From: Bacillota bacterium
GTDB lineage: Bacteria; Bacillota; Clostridia; Oscillospirales; Ruminococcaceae
Length of the DNA stretch: 64,000 bases
Direction: 5' to 3'
Assembly: GCA_023391005.1 (NCBI GenBank)
Contig: JAEWBS010000143.1
Span: forward strand, 9,173-73,172
Under the pieces are notes generated by a model. It was not told the origin of the DNA. It saw only the letters and a program-made list of their open reading frames with translations, and did not search any database. A program made the translations under genes and the position numbers. This document shows positions 43,796 through 51,710 of this stretch, piece after piece (positions within the stretch are counted from its first letter, which is position 1; each line of letters opens with the position of its first letter).

Positions 43796-43968
43796 CTAAA
43801 ATCGTGTGTGAGATTTTAGGGCATTCTTCTATTGACGTGACACTCGATATTTACTCTCACGTCCTCACAGGAATGCAAAAACCCGCCGTTGACGCCATAA
43901 ATACTGTGCTTTTGTCTAGTCAACTAGACAAAGAGGGTAAAGAAAAACGCCTAAATCCGAAGATTTAA
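43786..43968 (+). pseudogene. Second tyrosine recombinase relic, C-terminal end
   Basis: The plus strand reads SKIVCEILGHSSIDVTLDIYSHV followed by LTGMQKPAVDAIN and a charged tail to a stop at 43966-43968. This is the C-terminal catalytic end of an integrase with the LGHSS and catalytic Tyr motifs intact. Upstream it runs straight into the oppositely oriented relic, so the two genes were joined by a rearrangement. The last codons lie inside the att-like repeat next to tRNA-Ser. Confidence 0.75.
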
Positions 43969-44036
43969 GCGTTTTTGTGGCGGAGAGAGAGGGATTCGAA
44001 CCCTCGGTCGGGTATTAGCCGACACACGATTTCCAG
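43939..44036 (-). repeat. Right att-like repeat overlapping tRNA-Ser
   Basis: This copy matches 31375-31470 and covers the tRNA terminator and the tRNA from its 3' end to the anticodon. The point where similarity stops, the anticodon loop, is a common crossover site for tyrosine integrases. Confidence 0.75.
43944..43977 (-). terminator. Terminator of tRNA-Ser
   Basis: On the minus strand, stem AAACGCTTAAATC / GATTTAGGCGTTT (one mismatch) is closed by a C(TTCG)G tetraloop and followed by TTTTTCTTT. It is directly after the tRNA 3' CCA. Confidence 0.8.
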
Positions 44037-44069
44037 TCGTGCGCCTTAGACCAGCTCAGCCATCTCTCC
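43978..44069 (-). tRNA. tRNA-Ser(GGA)
   Basis: A complete class II tRNA of 92 bases. The acceptor stem GGAGAGA pairs with TCTCTCC. The anticodon loop CTGGAAA has anticodon GGA. It has a long variable arm, the T-loop GGTTCGAATCC and an encoded 3' CCA. The size, long variable arm and anticodon all indicate serine (UCC/UCU codons). It forms the right border of the capsule island. Confidence 0.95.
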
Positions 44070-44175
44070 ATGACCATTTTGCAGGCACTTGCATATTATA
44101 GTGGCTAAATCGAAATTTGTCAATACAATTTTTGATATTATTGCACATTCGATTAAGATAATATCCTCCTCCCAC

Positions 44176-44529
44176 TTACAATGATAATAAAGACGCAAAG
44201 AAATCATGCTCCAAGACCACGATCTGATATAACCTGTCCAGCGCGTCGTATTCGCTTGCTCTGATGGCACTGACCATATCGTTAACAGCACGATACAACG
44301 GCAGCAATCCCAAATTGCCAGCCACACCCTTTAACGCATGCGCACATTCAAAAGCCTGTGGATAGTACCCTAGCGCGATCGCTTTTCCTAACGCTTCAAA
44401 ATTTTCATCCAGCATAAATTCTTCAAAGCAATCGGCATAAAACGCCTCATCCTGCAGAAAGCGCTCCATAATGCCGTCGATATCGGCGCCTTTTTCTTTA
44501 AGAGCGGCCATTAGGTTCATACGATCCAA
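44176..44529 (-). CDS. Hpt domain protein (histidine phosphotransfer)
   Basis: This small all-helical protein of 117 residues is essentially one Hpt domain. The phosphorylated histidine is His64 in ECAHALKGVAGNLGL, the classic Hpt motif (H-x-L-K-G-x-A-x-x-x-G). Free-standing Hpt proteins pass phosphate between hybrid kinases and response regulators. No kinase or regulator gene is near, so partners are encoded elsewhere. A TTG start at 44529 has GGGTGA at suitable spacing; an ATG at 44520 is the alternative. It follows the ACT-domain gene and may be the end of the ptb-buk unit. Confidence 0.85.
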   Translation of the reverse strand: MDRMNLMAALKEKGADIDGIMERFLQDEAFYADCFEEFMLDENFEALGKAIALGYYPQAFECAHALKGVAGNLGLLPLYRAVNDMVSAIRASEYDALDRLYQIVVLEHDFFASLLSL

Positions 44530-44570
44530 CGCCGATCACCCTTTCATACTATAAATCTACGAATAATATC

Positions 44571-45011
44571 CTATTTAGCTTTTTTGATCAACAGCTGCGC
44601 CGGGGAAATCATCGGAATATGATGCTCCTCAAAAAGTGCGCAGGCGGCACCCGGCAGGTTGGTTCGCAGAACGATGACCCCATCCCCCTCAAGCTGACGC
44701 ATGAAAGAATAAAGATATTCCACACAAATATTATTGGCGCGCAGCAGTTCAAGAAGCTCGGCCAGTGCACCCGGGTGGTCAAAAAGCGGAATAGCAAACA
44801 CGTCGGTGACGGTGACGGCATAACGCGCCTTGCGCAGCAGCTCTAAAGCGGCGTCGGCGTCGCTGACTATCGCGCGCAGCATCCCCGTCTCGCCGGTGTC
44901 GACAAGCGTCGACGCAATCAGGTCGATATTGTGTGCCGCCATCAATGTCGCCCAGTCGGCTAATGCGCCTTTTTTGTTCTCGATGATCACGCTCAACTGT
45001 TTTATAAACAT
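44571..45011 (-). CDS. Tandem ACT-domain protein
   Basis: This 146-residue protein is made of two ACT domains and little else (KQLSVIIENKKGALADWATLMAAHNIDLIAS, then VFAIPLFDHPGALAELLELLRANNICVEYLYSFM). ACT domains bind amino acids and regulate enzymes or transcription. Proteins of this kind often stand beside amino-acid or acyl-CoA metabolic genes in Clostridia. Here it follows butyrate kinase by 21 bases, so a sensor role linked to amino-acid-derived butyryl-CoA or branched acyl-CoA is possible, but speculative. Confidence 0.85.
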   Translation of the reverse strand: MFIKQLSVIIENKKGALADWATLMAAHNIDLIASTLVDTGETGMLRAIVSDADAALELLRKARYAVTVTDVFAIPLFDHPGALAELLELLRANNICVEYLYSFMRQLEGDGVIVLRTNLPGAACALFEEHHIPMISPAQLLIKKAK

Positions 45012-45032
45012 AATGCTCCCTCCCTATCTATT

Positions 45033-46118
45033 TTAGTTGTTTTCGGGCGGCACAAAGGTGTAGGTGTGCGCCTGCTCTTCACCACGCAGCACCCGCAGAG
45101 CTCCGTGGGCCAGCGCTTCCATTTCGTTTTCTCCGGCTAGAATTTTTACAGGGGCAATCCATTTAACCCGTTCGGTAATTTGCGCCGTGAATAGCCGCGA
45201 ATACGCGATACCGCCAGTTAAAATGATGGCGTCCACCTGTCCGCTCACAACGGTGCTCAGCCTTGCGATATCCTTAGAGACGTTGAGCGCCATCGCGTCA
45301 TAAACCAGCTTGGCGTATTGATCCCCTTCCAGAATACGATGCTCCACCTCGCGCAGATCGGTTGTGACAAGATGATCCATCATGCCACCCAGCCGCTGCA
45401 CTCGGCGCATCATCTCCGCATAGGTAACGCCACTATGCATACATTCGCCAATCACCTTTTGCACGGGCAGACCACCTGCGCGCTCGGGTGAAAAAGCCCC
45501 TTCATCGTCCGAAATCATATCGATAATGCGTCCCTGACTGTGCAGCGACGCTGTAATGCCTCCACCCAAATGGGTTACCACAAGATTGAGCTGATGATAA
45601 TCCAACCCGTTTTCGCGGGCATAGCGCAGCGCGGCGGCGCGCATGTTCAGGTTATGCCCTTTACCAAAGCGCCGGATGCTTTTACGCCCTGTGATGCGCA
45701 CCACATCGATCATCTCGTCGACTGTAACGGGGTCGTAGATATACGCGGGAATTCCCAACTGCTCAGCCACGCGAAAGGCCAGCGGCGCGCCAAGGTTTGC
45801 CGCGTGCTCAAGCACCGGCGCTTCCTCAAGTTGTTGCAGCATGTCGCGATTGACCCTGTAGGCACCGGATTGTACCGGCGGCAACAACCCGCCCCGCCCC
45901 ACAACAGCGGACAGATCGGCCATCGGAATATCGTGGCTCGTGATGGTGTCCACAATCTTTTCATAGCGCATCAGCAGCTGATCAAATAGGCGATGGTAAT
46001 TTAAAAGATCCTCAGTGGAATGCAAAATGCTGCGCGACCACACCTCGCGCTCATCCTCATAGACGGCAATCTTAGTCGAAGTAGAACCCGGATTGATGGC
46101 CAGAATTTTGTAGCGCAT
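45033..46118 (-). CDS. buk: Butyrate kinase
   Basis: This 361-residue acetokinase-family enzyme makes butyrate and ATP from butyryl phosphate and ADP. The N-terminal phosphate motif AINPGSTSTKIAVYEDE, DLSAVVGRGGLL, the HLGGGITASLHSQGRIID adenosine region and ILTGGIAYSRLF are all as in Buk. AAGGGGG precedes the ATG. The phosphotransbutyrylase gene is 23 bases upstream. Some members prefer branched-chain acyl phosphates. Confidence 0.93.
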   Translation of the reverse strand: MRYKILAINPGSTSTKIAVYEDEREVWSRSILHSTEDLLNYHRLFDQLLMRYEKIVDTITSHDIPMADLSAVVGRGGLLPPVQSGAYRVNRDMLQQLEEAPVLEHAANLGAPLAFRVAEQLGIPAYIYDPVTVDEMIDVVRITGRKSIRRFGKGHNLNMRAAALRYARENGLDYHQLNLVVTHLGGGITASLHSQGRIIDMISDDEGAFSPERAGGLPVQKVIGECMHSGVTYAEMMRRVQRLGGMMDHLVTTDLREVEHRILEGDQYAKLVYDAMALNVSKDIARLSTVVSGQVDAIILTGGIAYSRLFTAQITERVKWIAPVKILAGENEMEALAHGALRVLRGEEQAHTYTFVPPENN

Positions 46119-46141
46119 TCTAAGTATGCCCCCTTTTGCGC

Positions 46142-47044
46142 TTATTCGGGCGACGCAATGGCGGCAAGCGCCATCGAATACAGCTTTTCGGTGGCCGAGG
46201 AACCGCGCGAATTAAGCACCACCGGCACCTTGGCCCCGACGATCAGCCCCGCCATATCGGCGCCCGCCGTCAAAATCCAGCTTTTAGCCAGAATGTTGCC
46301 GCAGGCCATCGTTGGTGCGACCAGAATATCAAAATCGCCGCAGTATGGGCAGTCGTAGCGCTTGATCTGCGCAATCTCACGGCTCATGACCAGATCGTAA
46401 GAAATGGGGCCGACCACGGTGCAGTTTGGAATCTCCCCGGCGCGGTTCATCGCAACCAGCGCCTGCGCATCGGTAGTCTCGACCATCTTCGGATCGACCG
46501 TCTCAACGGCACACAGCACTGCAACGCTGGGGCTTTTATAGCCGATAGCGCAAAGCAGCGACACGGCGTTGTTGATGATATCGCGCTTTTCCGTCAGGGT
46601 CGGATTGATCAGCATGCCGCCGTCGGTGATGATCATCAGCTTTTTAGCACCCGGAATTTCAAAAAAACCGACATGCGACATCGTCCTGCCGGTGTTGAGT
46701 TGGTTTTCTTTGTTGACAAGCGGCTTTAGCACGTCGCGGGTCTCGACCATGCCTTTCACGATGAAATCGGCGCGGCCCGCTTTAATCTGCGCCACCGCCA
46801 CTTCGCCGCATTGTGACGGGGACTGTGCCTCGATGATTGACAACTTTTCGGCGTCCACCCCGTGCGCGGTGAGCAGCGTATGGATCTGAGCCTTGTCGCC
46901 AATCAACACCGGCTCGGCAATGCCAAGATTTTTCGCCGACAGCACGGCCTCAATCACATGCGCATCGGCAGCACCCGCAACGGCAACCCGACGGGTGCGT
47001 CCAGTCGCCTTTGCTCTTTTAAGCACCGCATCAAAGTTTTTCAA
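46142..47044 (-). CDS. ptb: Phosphate butyryltransferase
   Basis: This 300-residue phosphate acyltransferase exchanges the CoA of butyryl-CoA for phosphate, giving the substrate of butyrate kinase. The sequence shows KNFDAVLKRAK at the start, KGMVETRDVLKPLVNKENQLNTGRTMSHV and the C-terminal VGAKVPVVLNSRGSSATEKLYSMALA typical of Ptb. I set a TTG start at 47044: GGAG lies 6 bases before it and the N-terminus then matches relatives. The longer GTG reading lacks a good site. Confidence 0.92.
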   Translation of the reverse strand: MKNFDAVLKRAKATGRTRRVAVAGAADAHVIEAVLSAKNLGIAEPVLIGDKAQIHTLLTAHGVDAEKLSIIEAQSPSQCGEVAVAQIKAGRADFIVKGMVETRDVLKPLVNKENQLNTGRTMSHVGFFEIPGAKKLMIITDGGMLINPTLTEKRDIINNAVSLLCAIGYKSPSVAVLCAVETVDPKMVETTDAQALVAMNRAGEIPNCTVVGPISYDLVMSREIAQIKRYDCPYCGDFDILVAPTMACGNILAKSWILTAGADMAGLIVGAKVPVVLNSRGSSATEKLYSMALAAIASPE

Positions 47045-47202
47045 AACCATCTCCAACACCCCGCTGATTATTTGCTGTTTAATTAAAACCGCCGTTCAAG
47101 TCGATACAATTGCGCAAGCCTCTTAACCGAAAGCATATGGTCCCTACAAAGGACCAGCCAAAAACGCACGGCGAGTGGCCCAAGATAGAACCTTGCATCT
47201 CG

Positions 47203-47883
47203 CTACTTGATCAGCAATCCCGATTGCGCAAACGAGACATAGTCGTCCCGCGCCACAATGATGTGATCCACCACATCGATCGAAAGAATTTTGAGTGCCT
47301 CAGCAACGCAGCTAGTCACCCGAATATCGTCGTTGGAAGGCAACGCGAAGCCCTGCGTGTGGTTGTGCGCCAGCGCTACCGAAGAGGCCGAGCAGCGCAC
47401 CACCGTTTCTATAATCAGCCGCATGTCGACCGATACTTTTCCGAGAGAGCCCTCGGCAAGCAACGTGCAGTTTAAAAGCTTTCGTTTTTTATCCAGACAG
47501 ATCAGGTACAACTGCTCGTTGTTAATTCCGACAAAATAAGGATGGATGAATTCACCCAGCTTCTGCGGCGAATCCAGCACCATGCCGGCGTCGTTCTTGT
47601 CGACCAGATAACGGCGGGTGACCGCGGGAATCATCGAAAGCAGCGTCGCGCTGGCAGCACCGATACCCTCGACCTTCATCAGCTCGCCGCGCGGCGCCTC
47701 AAGTACCGCTGAAAGCGATCCGAAATGTTTAAGCAGCCTATGTGCGATCGGATTGGTATCGGCCCGGGGAATGGAATAAAATAAAATCAGCTCAAGAATC
47801 TCATGCGGCTGAAAGCCATCCAACCCATCGTGCTCCAGCCGCCTGCGCAGCCGTTCGCGATGCCCGATATGCACCTGAGACAA
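47203..47883 (-). CDS. radC: RadC family protein (JAB/MPN domain)
   Basis: This 226-residue protein has an N-terminal helix-hairpin-helix region (EVEGIGAASATLLS-like, about residues 60-75) and a C-terminal JAMM-type domain. Its AHNHTQGFALPSNDD motif corresponds to the family's HNHPSGxPxPSxxD, with Pro and Ser of the first part replaced. The historic DNA-repair role is not well supported for the family. A TTG start at 47883 follows GGAGGAGGGG. Confidence 0.88.
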   Translation of the reverse strand: MSQVHIGHRERLRRRLEHDGLDGFQPHEILELILFYSIPRADTNPIAHRLLKHFGSLSAVLEAPRGELMKVEGIGAASATLLSMIPAVTRRYLVDKNDAGMVLDSPQKLGEFIHPYFVGINNEQLYLICLDKKRKLLNCTLLAEGSLGKVSVDMRLIIETVVRCSASSVALAHNHTQGFALPSNDDIRVTSCVAEALKILSIDVVDHIIVARDDYVSFAQSGLLIK

Positions 47884-48312
47884 CCCATCCCCTCCTCCAC
47901 TTTTATATAGAACGCTGAAACCCAATATGCTGGATAAAATAGTAGCTTTAAGATATTATAGCCTAAAGAGTCGGTAATTTAAAGAGCTAATCGCGCGAGG
48001 GTGCCCATGAATATTTCGTGCACATCATCTGGTCGCAGCCATAGGCCTTGTGGTATAATAGCCGCAAGACAACTATTATATCACTTAATTTTAATGGCCG
48101 CCTACGGTGACATCACATTACACCATTCGCTTGCGCTCATAGTATAATAGCCACAAGGCAGCAGCTATTATACCGAGAGAATGCGCAGCGACTCACCGCT
48201 TAGCGTACAGCCGCCGCTTGGCGCAGCCGGTTCCGTCTGTCTTCTAATGGACCCTTTTCAGTAGGGCTCCCGCCGTCACGCCACAACACATCTCTATTAA
48301 TGTGAGGATACA
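47884..48312. other. Divergent intergenic region with AT-rich repeats, no supported gene
   Basis: About 430 bases between radC and the RluA-type gene. Apart from the repeats at 48050-48173 it holds no ORF with a ribosome binding site. Promoters for both genes should lie here. Confidence 0.5.
48050..48173. repeat. Two copies of a small TATAATAG inverted repeat
   Basis: Copy 1 is GTGGTATAATAG ... CTATTATATCAC (48050-48061 with 48073-48084); copy 2 is GTATAATAGC ... GCTATTATAC (48142-48151 with 48164-48173). The loops are also similar (CCGCAAGACA and CACAAGGCAG). Each arm contains a perfect TATAAT, so they could act as paired, opposing -10 elements or be a small miniature repeat. Confidence 0.6.
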
Positions 48313-49266
48313 ATGAAAGCTTTTATTATAAATGAAAATGATGCCGGCCAACGGCTAGACAGGTTTGTCAAAAAGGTGGCACCGACACTGCCCGCTTCGC
48401 TGTTACAGCGCTATATTCGCATTAAGCGCATCAAGGTCAACAACAAACGGGTCGAAAACGCCACAATACTGGCGCGGGGCGATACGGTCGCGCTTTATAT
48501 TAATGATGAGTTTTTTCCGCCGGATGAGGGCTCGGCCTTCGCTTTTATGGCCGCGCAGCAAAAGCTGACGGTGGTCTATGAGGACGACAATATTTTACTG
48601 GCCGACAAGGAGCCGGGGCTGGTCGTGCACGAGGACGACGCCGGCGAACGCGATACGCTAATCGCACGCATCCAACGCTATCTCTACGAAAAGAAGGAAT
48701 ATGACCCCGCCGCCGAAAACAGCTTTGCGCCCGCGTTGTGTAACCGCATCGATCGCAATACCGGCGGTATTGTCATCGCCGCTAAAAACGCCGCCACACT
48801 CCGCGTCGTCAACACGCTGATCCGCGACCGTCTGATCGAAAAATATTATCTCTGCGTGGTCCATGGACATCCATCCCCTTCAAGCGGAACGATTAAGAGC
48901 TACTTATTAAAGGATGAGACGCAAAACCGTGTCGAGGTGTTCTCCTCCCCGCATCCCGGCGCTAAAACCGCCATAACCAAATACCGCGCGATTAAGGAAA
49001 ATGACCGTTTTTCATTGTTAGAGATTGAGCTGTTGACCGGGCGTACCCACCAAATACGTGCCCAGATGAGCAGCATCGGCCATCCGCTGCTGGGCGATAC
49101 TAAATATGGCACAGCACAACAAAATAAGGGAACCGGCTTTAAGTTTCAAGCGCTGTATGCCTATCGACTGAAATTCTCAGCGGGCGATGCGGCCGAGCAT
49201 CTGCACTATTTAAATGGACGTCTCTTTGAGGTTCAAAACGTCCCGCTTTTATCTTTGTTTGAGTAG
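48313..49266 (+). CDS. RluA-family pseudouridine synthase
   Basis: This 317-residue RNA pseudouridine synthase has an N-terminal S4 RNA-binding domain (about 1-65, LDRFVKKVAPTLPASLLQRYIRIKRIKVNNKRV). The catalytic domain carries CNRIDRNTGGIV, with the catalytic Asp in the position of the family's H-R-L-D-R-x-T-S-G, then LLTGRTHQIRAQMSSIGHPLLGD. The closest types are RluC/RluD, which modify 23S rRNA. The target position cannot be decided from sequence. Confidence 0.9.
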   Translation: MKAFIINENDAGQRLDRFVKKVAPTLPASLLQRYIRIKRIKVNNKRVENATILARGDTVALYINDEFFPPDEGSAFAFMAAQQKLTVVYEDDNILLADKEPGLVVHEDDAGERDTLIARIQRYLYEKKEYDPAAENSFAPALCNRIDRNTGGIVIAAKNAATLRVVNTLIRDRLIEKYYLCVVHGHPSPSSGTIKSYLLKDETQNRVEVFSSPHPGAKTAITKYRAIKENDRFSLLEIELLTGRTHQIRAQMSSIGHPLLGDTKYGTAQQNKGTGFKFQALYAYRLKFSAGDAAEHLHYLNGRLFEVQNVPLLSLFE

Positions 49267-49330
49267 GCCTAAAGGTGGCACTGTGCCGACAAACACGCCT
49301 GTTTCGTCCTCAACCAGTTGTGTATCTTAG

Positions 49331-49732
49331 TGGAGTCACCGTAACCGCGACAAACAGCGTTGGCTGGGCTACTGGGCCAACTCCATACCTCGCTATACCC
49401 GGAAATATTATTACAAAGAGCTCGAGGGCTTTATGATTATCGATATTCGCGACGGCATCGTATGCAGCCAGATGCGTATGGAAGCCCCCAACATTGAGAC
49501 TGGCGAGATTGCTCGTGCTTCTATCTACGCTGTGGAGCTGCGGGTCAAGAAGGTGGATGGCCAATTGGAAATTGACCGTGAGTGCTGGATTCGCGTCCCT
49601 GTCAACTACCAGAGCGATTATCCCCCCAACTTAGTCAGGAGGGCCTGCCTTGCTGGCTGTTCGTTAATTACAACCAATTTCATTAAAGCAAGTTATGCCC
49701 ATATAGTTGTTTTAGAGGTAATACGACACTAA
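49331..49732 (+). pseudogene. Unrecognised ORF remnant
   Basis: An open frame of about 133 codons with no start codon until Met at 49433 and no ribosome binding site. It reads QRWLGYWANSIPRYTRKYYY and then ELEGFMIIDIRDGIVCSQM in a normal, protein-like composition, ending in a less convincing hydrophobic tail. I do not recognise the family. It looks like an internal piece of a lost gene. The rest of 49267-49911 has only the terminator at 49737-49767. Confidence 0.35.
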
Positions 49733-49736
49733 TTAT

Positions 49737-49767
49737 AAAGGCCAACGTCTAAAAGACGCTGGCCTTT
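49737..49767. terminator. Bidirectional terminator before the his operon end
   Basis: Stem AAAGGCCAACGTCT / AGACGCTGGCCTTT with one mismatch, T-rich on both sides. It lies 145 bases beyond the hisI stop, between convergent transcripts. Confidence 0.75.
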
Positions 49768-49911
49768 GCTTTACGTACATCACTATCGCAGGCTATATCC
49801 TTTTATCAAAAACAGGTGTCGTATTTTTATGGTTAGCTAAACATCAGCACATATAAATAAAGAGCAAAACGTGCTTATATCATACCGACTATAAAATTTA
49901 TCGCTAAAGAC

Positions 49912-50226
49912 TTATTTCAGCTTATTAAAAAAGCAGCTATGCGCGCCGGTATGGCAAGCATTGCCGGTCTGCTCAACCTCAATGAGAAGTGTGTCGTCAT
50001 CGCAGTCGCCATAGACCGACAGCACCTTTTGCAGATGGCCTGAGGTCGCACCTTTGTTCCACAGTTCCTGCCGCGAGCGACTGTAAAACCAGGTATAGCC
50101 GGTTTTAAGCGTCAATTCCAAGCTTTCGCGATTCATATAGGCAAGCATCAGCACCTGTTTAGTGCCGGTCTCCTGCACGATTGCGGGGATAAGTTCCCCT
50201 TTTTCAAAAAAGCTGTCCAAATTCAT
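49912..50226 (-). CDS. hisI: Phosphoribosyl-AMP cyclohydrolase
   Basis: Third step of histidine synthesis: opens the purine ring of phosphoribosyl-AMP. The 104-residue protein is the single-domain form. Family motifs are LMLAYMNRESLELTLKTG, YSRSRQELWNKGATSGH, and the zinc-binding C-D-x-D / C-H-T-G-x-x-S-C segment (DCDDDTLLIEVEQTGNACHTGAHSC). The start at 50226 follows AGGAGG. The HisE domain (phosphoribosyl-ATP pyrophosphatase), often fused or adjacent, is absent here. Confidence 0.95.
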   Translation of the reverse strand: MNLDSFFEKGELIPAIVQETGTKQVLMLAYMNRESLELTLKTGYTWFYSRSRQELWNKGATSGHLQKVLSVYGDCDDDTLLIEVEQTGNACHTGAHSCFFNKLK

Positions 50227-50232
50227 CAATCA

Positions 50233-50991
50233 CTACCTCCTTGCGGGGATGCCGCAAGCGCGCAGATGGTCTTTCACCTGCCCAACCGTCAGCTCACCGT
50301 AGTGGAAGAGGCTGGCGGCCAGCGCCGCGTCAGCACCCGTTTTTTCAAAAACCTCTGAAAAATGCTCGAGCTTGCCGCAGCCGCCGGAAGCGATCACCGG
50401 CACATTTACGGCCTTAGAAACGGCGTCGGTCAGTTCAATATCAAACCCACCGCGCACGCCGTCGGTATCCATTGAGGTAAGCAGAATCTCCCCCGCGCCG
50501 AGCGCGACGACCCTTTTGGCCCACCCGATCGCCTCAAGGCCGGTATCGATGCGCCCACCGTTGATGACGACGGTAAAGCCACCGTCCGGCGTTCTCTTGG
50601 CGTCGATGGCGACAACAATGCACTGGCTACCAAACCGCGCGGCCCCCTCGCTGATCAGCTCAGGCGTGCGCACGGCGGCGGAATTAAGCGAAACCTTATC
50701 CGCACCCGCCCGCAGCAGCGTCTTGATATCCTCGACCGAGCCGATGCCCCCGCCAACCGTCAGCGGTACAAATACCTTCTGCGCGGTGCGACGCACGACG
50801 TCGACCATTGTGCCGCGCCCCTCGTGGGTGGCGGTAATATCCAAAAAAGTGATCTCATCCGCGCCCTGACGGTTGTAGGCAACGGCGCATTCCACCGGGT
50901 CTCCGACATCTTTTAGGCCGACAAAATTGACGCCTTTGACCACCCGGCCGTCCTTGACGTCGAGACAGGGGATGATGCGTTTTGCTAGCAT
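50233..50991 (-). CDS. hisF: Imidazole glycerol phosphate synthase, cyclase subunit
   Basis: This 252-residue TIM barrel makes imidazole glycerol phosphate and AICAR using ammonia from HisH. Catalytic Asp11 (CLDVKDG) and Asp130 (VVAIDAKR) are present, along with the phosphate loops TVGGGI and ASGGCG. It overlaps hisA by 7 bases and precedes hisI by 6 bases. Confidence 0.97.
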   Translation of the reverse strand: MLAKRIIPCLDVKDGRVVKGVNFVGLKDVGDPVECAVAYNRQGADEITFLDITATHEGRGTMVDVVRRTAQKVFVPLTVGGGIGSVEDIKTLLRAGADKVSLNSAAVRTPELISEGAARFGSQCIVVAIDAKRTPDGGFTVVINGGRIDTGLEAIGWAKRVVALGAGEILLTSMDTDGVRGGFDIELTDAVSKAVNVPVIASGGCGKLEHFSEVFEKTGADAALAASLFHYGELTVGQVKDHLRACGIPARR

Positions 50992-51710
50992 GTTTGATCC
51001 CCTCCCGCCGCAATGGCCTCTGAAAGATTAAGCGTTCCCACATAGAGCGACTTGCCGCAGATCGCGCCATACAGGTTGTTCTGGGCCAGCGCTTCGATAT
51101 CCGAAAGCTGCGCGATACCGCCCGAGGCAATAATATCGCAGCTCACGGCGTTTTGCAGCTCGGTGAGCTGTTCGATATTCGGGCCGCGCAGCGTGCCGTC
51201 CTTGGAGATATCGGTAAAGATAATCACCTTTACACCTTTATTCTCCATCCGTTTGCCCATCTCGACAAAATCGACCGCGCTGGTATCAAGCCAGCCCCGG
51301 GTCGCAACCATGCGGTCTTTGGCGTCGATGCCCACCGCGATATGTTCGCCAAAGTTCCTGACCGCATCCGCTACAAACTGCGGGTTTGACAGCGCCGCCG
51401 AACCTAAGATCACCCGCGCCACACCGTGCGAGAGGTAATATTCCACCGTCTGCATGTCGCGGATACCGCCGCCCAGCTCAAGCTTTAAGCCGGAATGCCG
51501 CGCAATTTCGGTGAATACAGCGGCATTGACCTGCTGACCCTGCAACGCGCCGTCGAGATCGACCATATGCAGCCAGACCGCACCCGCGGCTTTAAAGCCC
51601 AGCGCCGTCTGCATCGGATCCTCCGCCACCTGATGCACCGTGGCAAAGTCGCCCTTAACCAGCCGCACGCAGCTGCCGTCCTTGATATCGATCGCCGGTA
51701 AAATAATCAT
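50985..51710 (-). CDS. hisA: ProFAR isomerase
   Basis: This 241-residue TIM barrel performs the Amadori isomerisation of ProFAR to PRFAR. Catalytic Asp8 (PAIDIKDG) and the second Asp in VGIDAKD are intact, as are the LGGGIRDM and ASGGIA phosphate loops. It begins 4 bases inside hisH and ends 7 bases inside hisF, in the classic hisHAF order. Confidence 0.97.
   Translation of the reverse strand: MIILPAIDIKDGSCVRLVKGDFATVHQVAEDPMQTALGFKAAGAVWLHMVDLDGALQGQQVNAAVFTEIARHSGLKLELGGGIRDMQTVEYYLSHGVARVILGSAALSNPQFVADAVRNFGEHIAVGIDAKDRMVATRGWLDTSAVDFVEMGKRMENKGVKVIIFTDISKDGTLRGPNIEQLTELQNAVSCDIIASGGIAQLSDIEALAQNNLYGAICGKSLYVGTLNLSEAIAAGGDQTC

Larger units (their letters stand above)
31375..44036. mobile_element. 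Putative capsule genomic island at tRNA-Ser
   Basis: A direct repeat of about 96 bases at each end (31375-31470 and 43939-44036) covers the 3' part of tRNA-Ser plus its terminator. The right copy belongs to the intact tRNA; the left is a fragment ending at the anticodon. Between them lie the exopolysaccharide genes, much of them AT-rich, and two decayed tyrosine integrases next to the tRNA. This is the layout of an integrated element that has lost mobility. A simple tRNA-region duplication is the alternative. Confidence 0.6.

Noticed and set aside
48050..48173. CRISPR array
   Set aside because: Only two imperfect palindromic units about 90 bases apart, no regular spacers and no cas genes.
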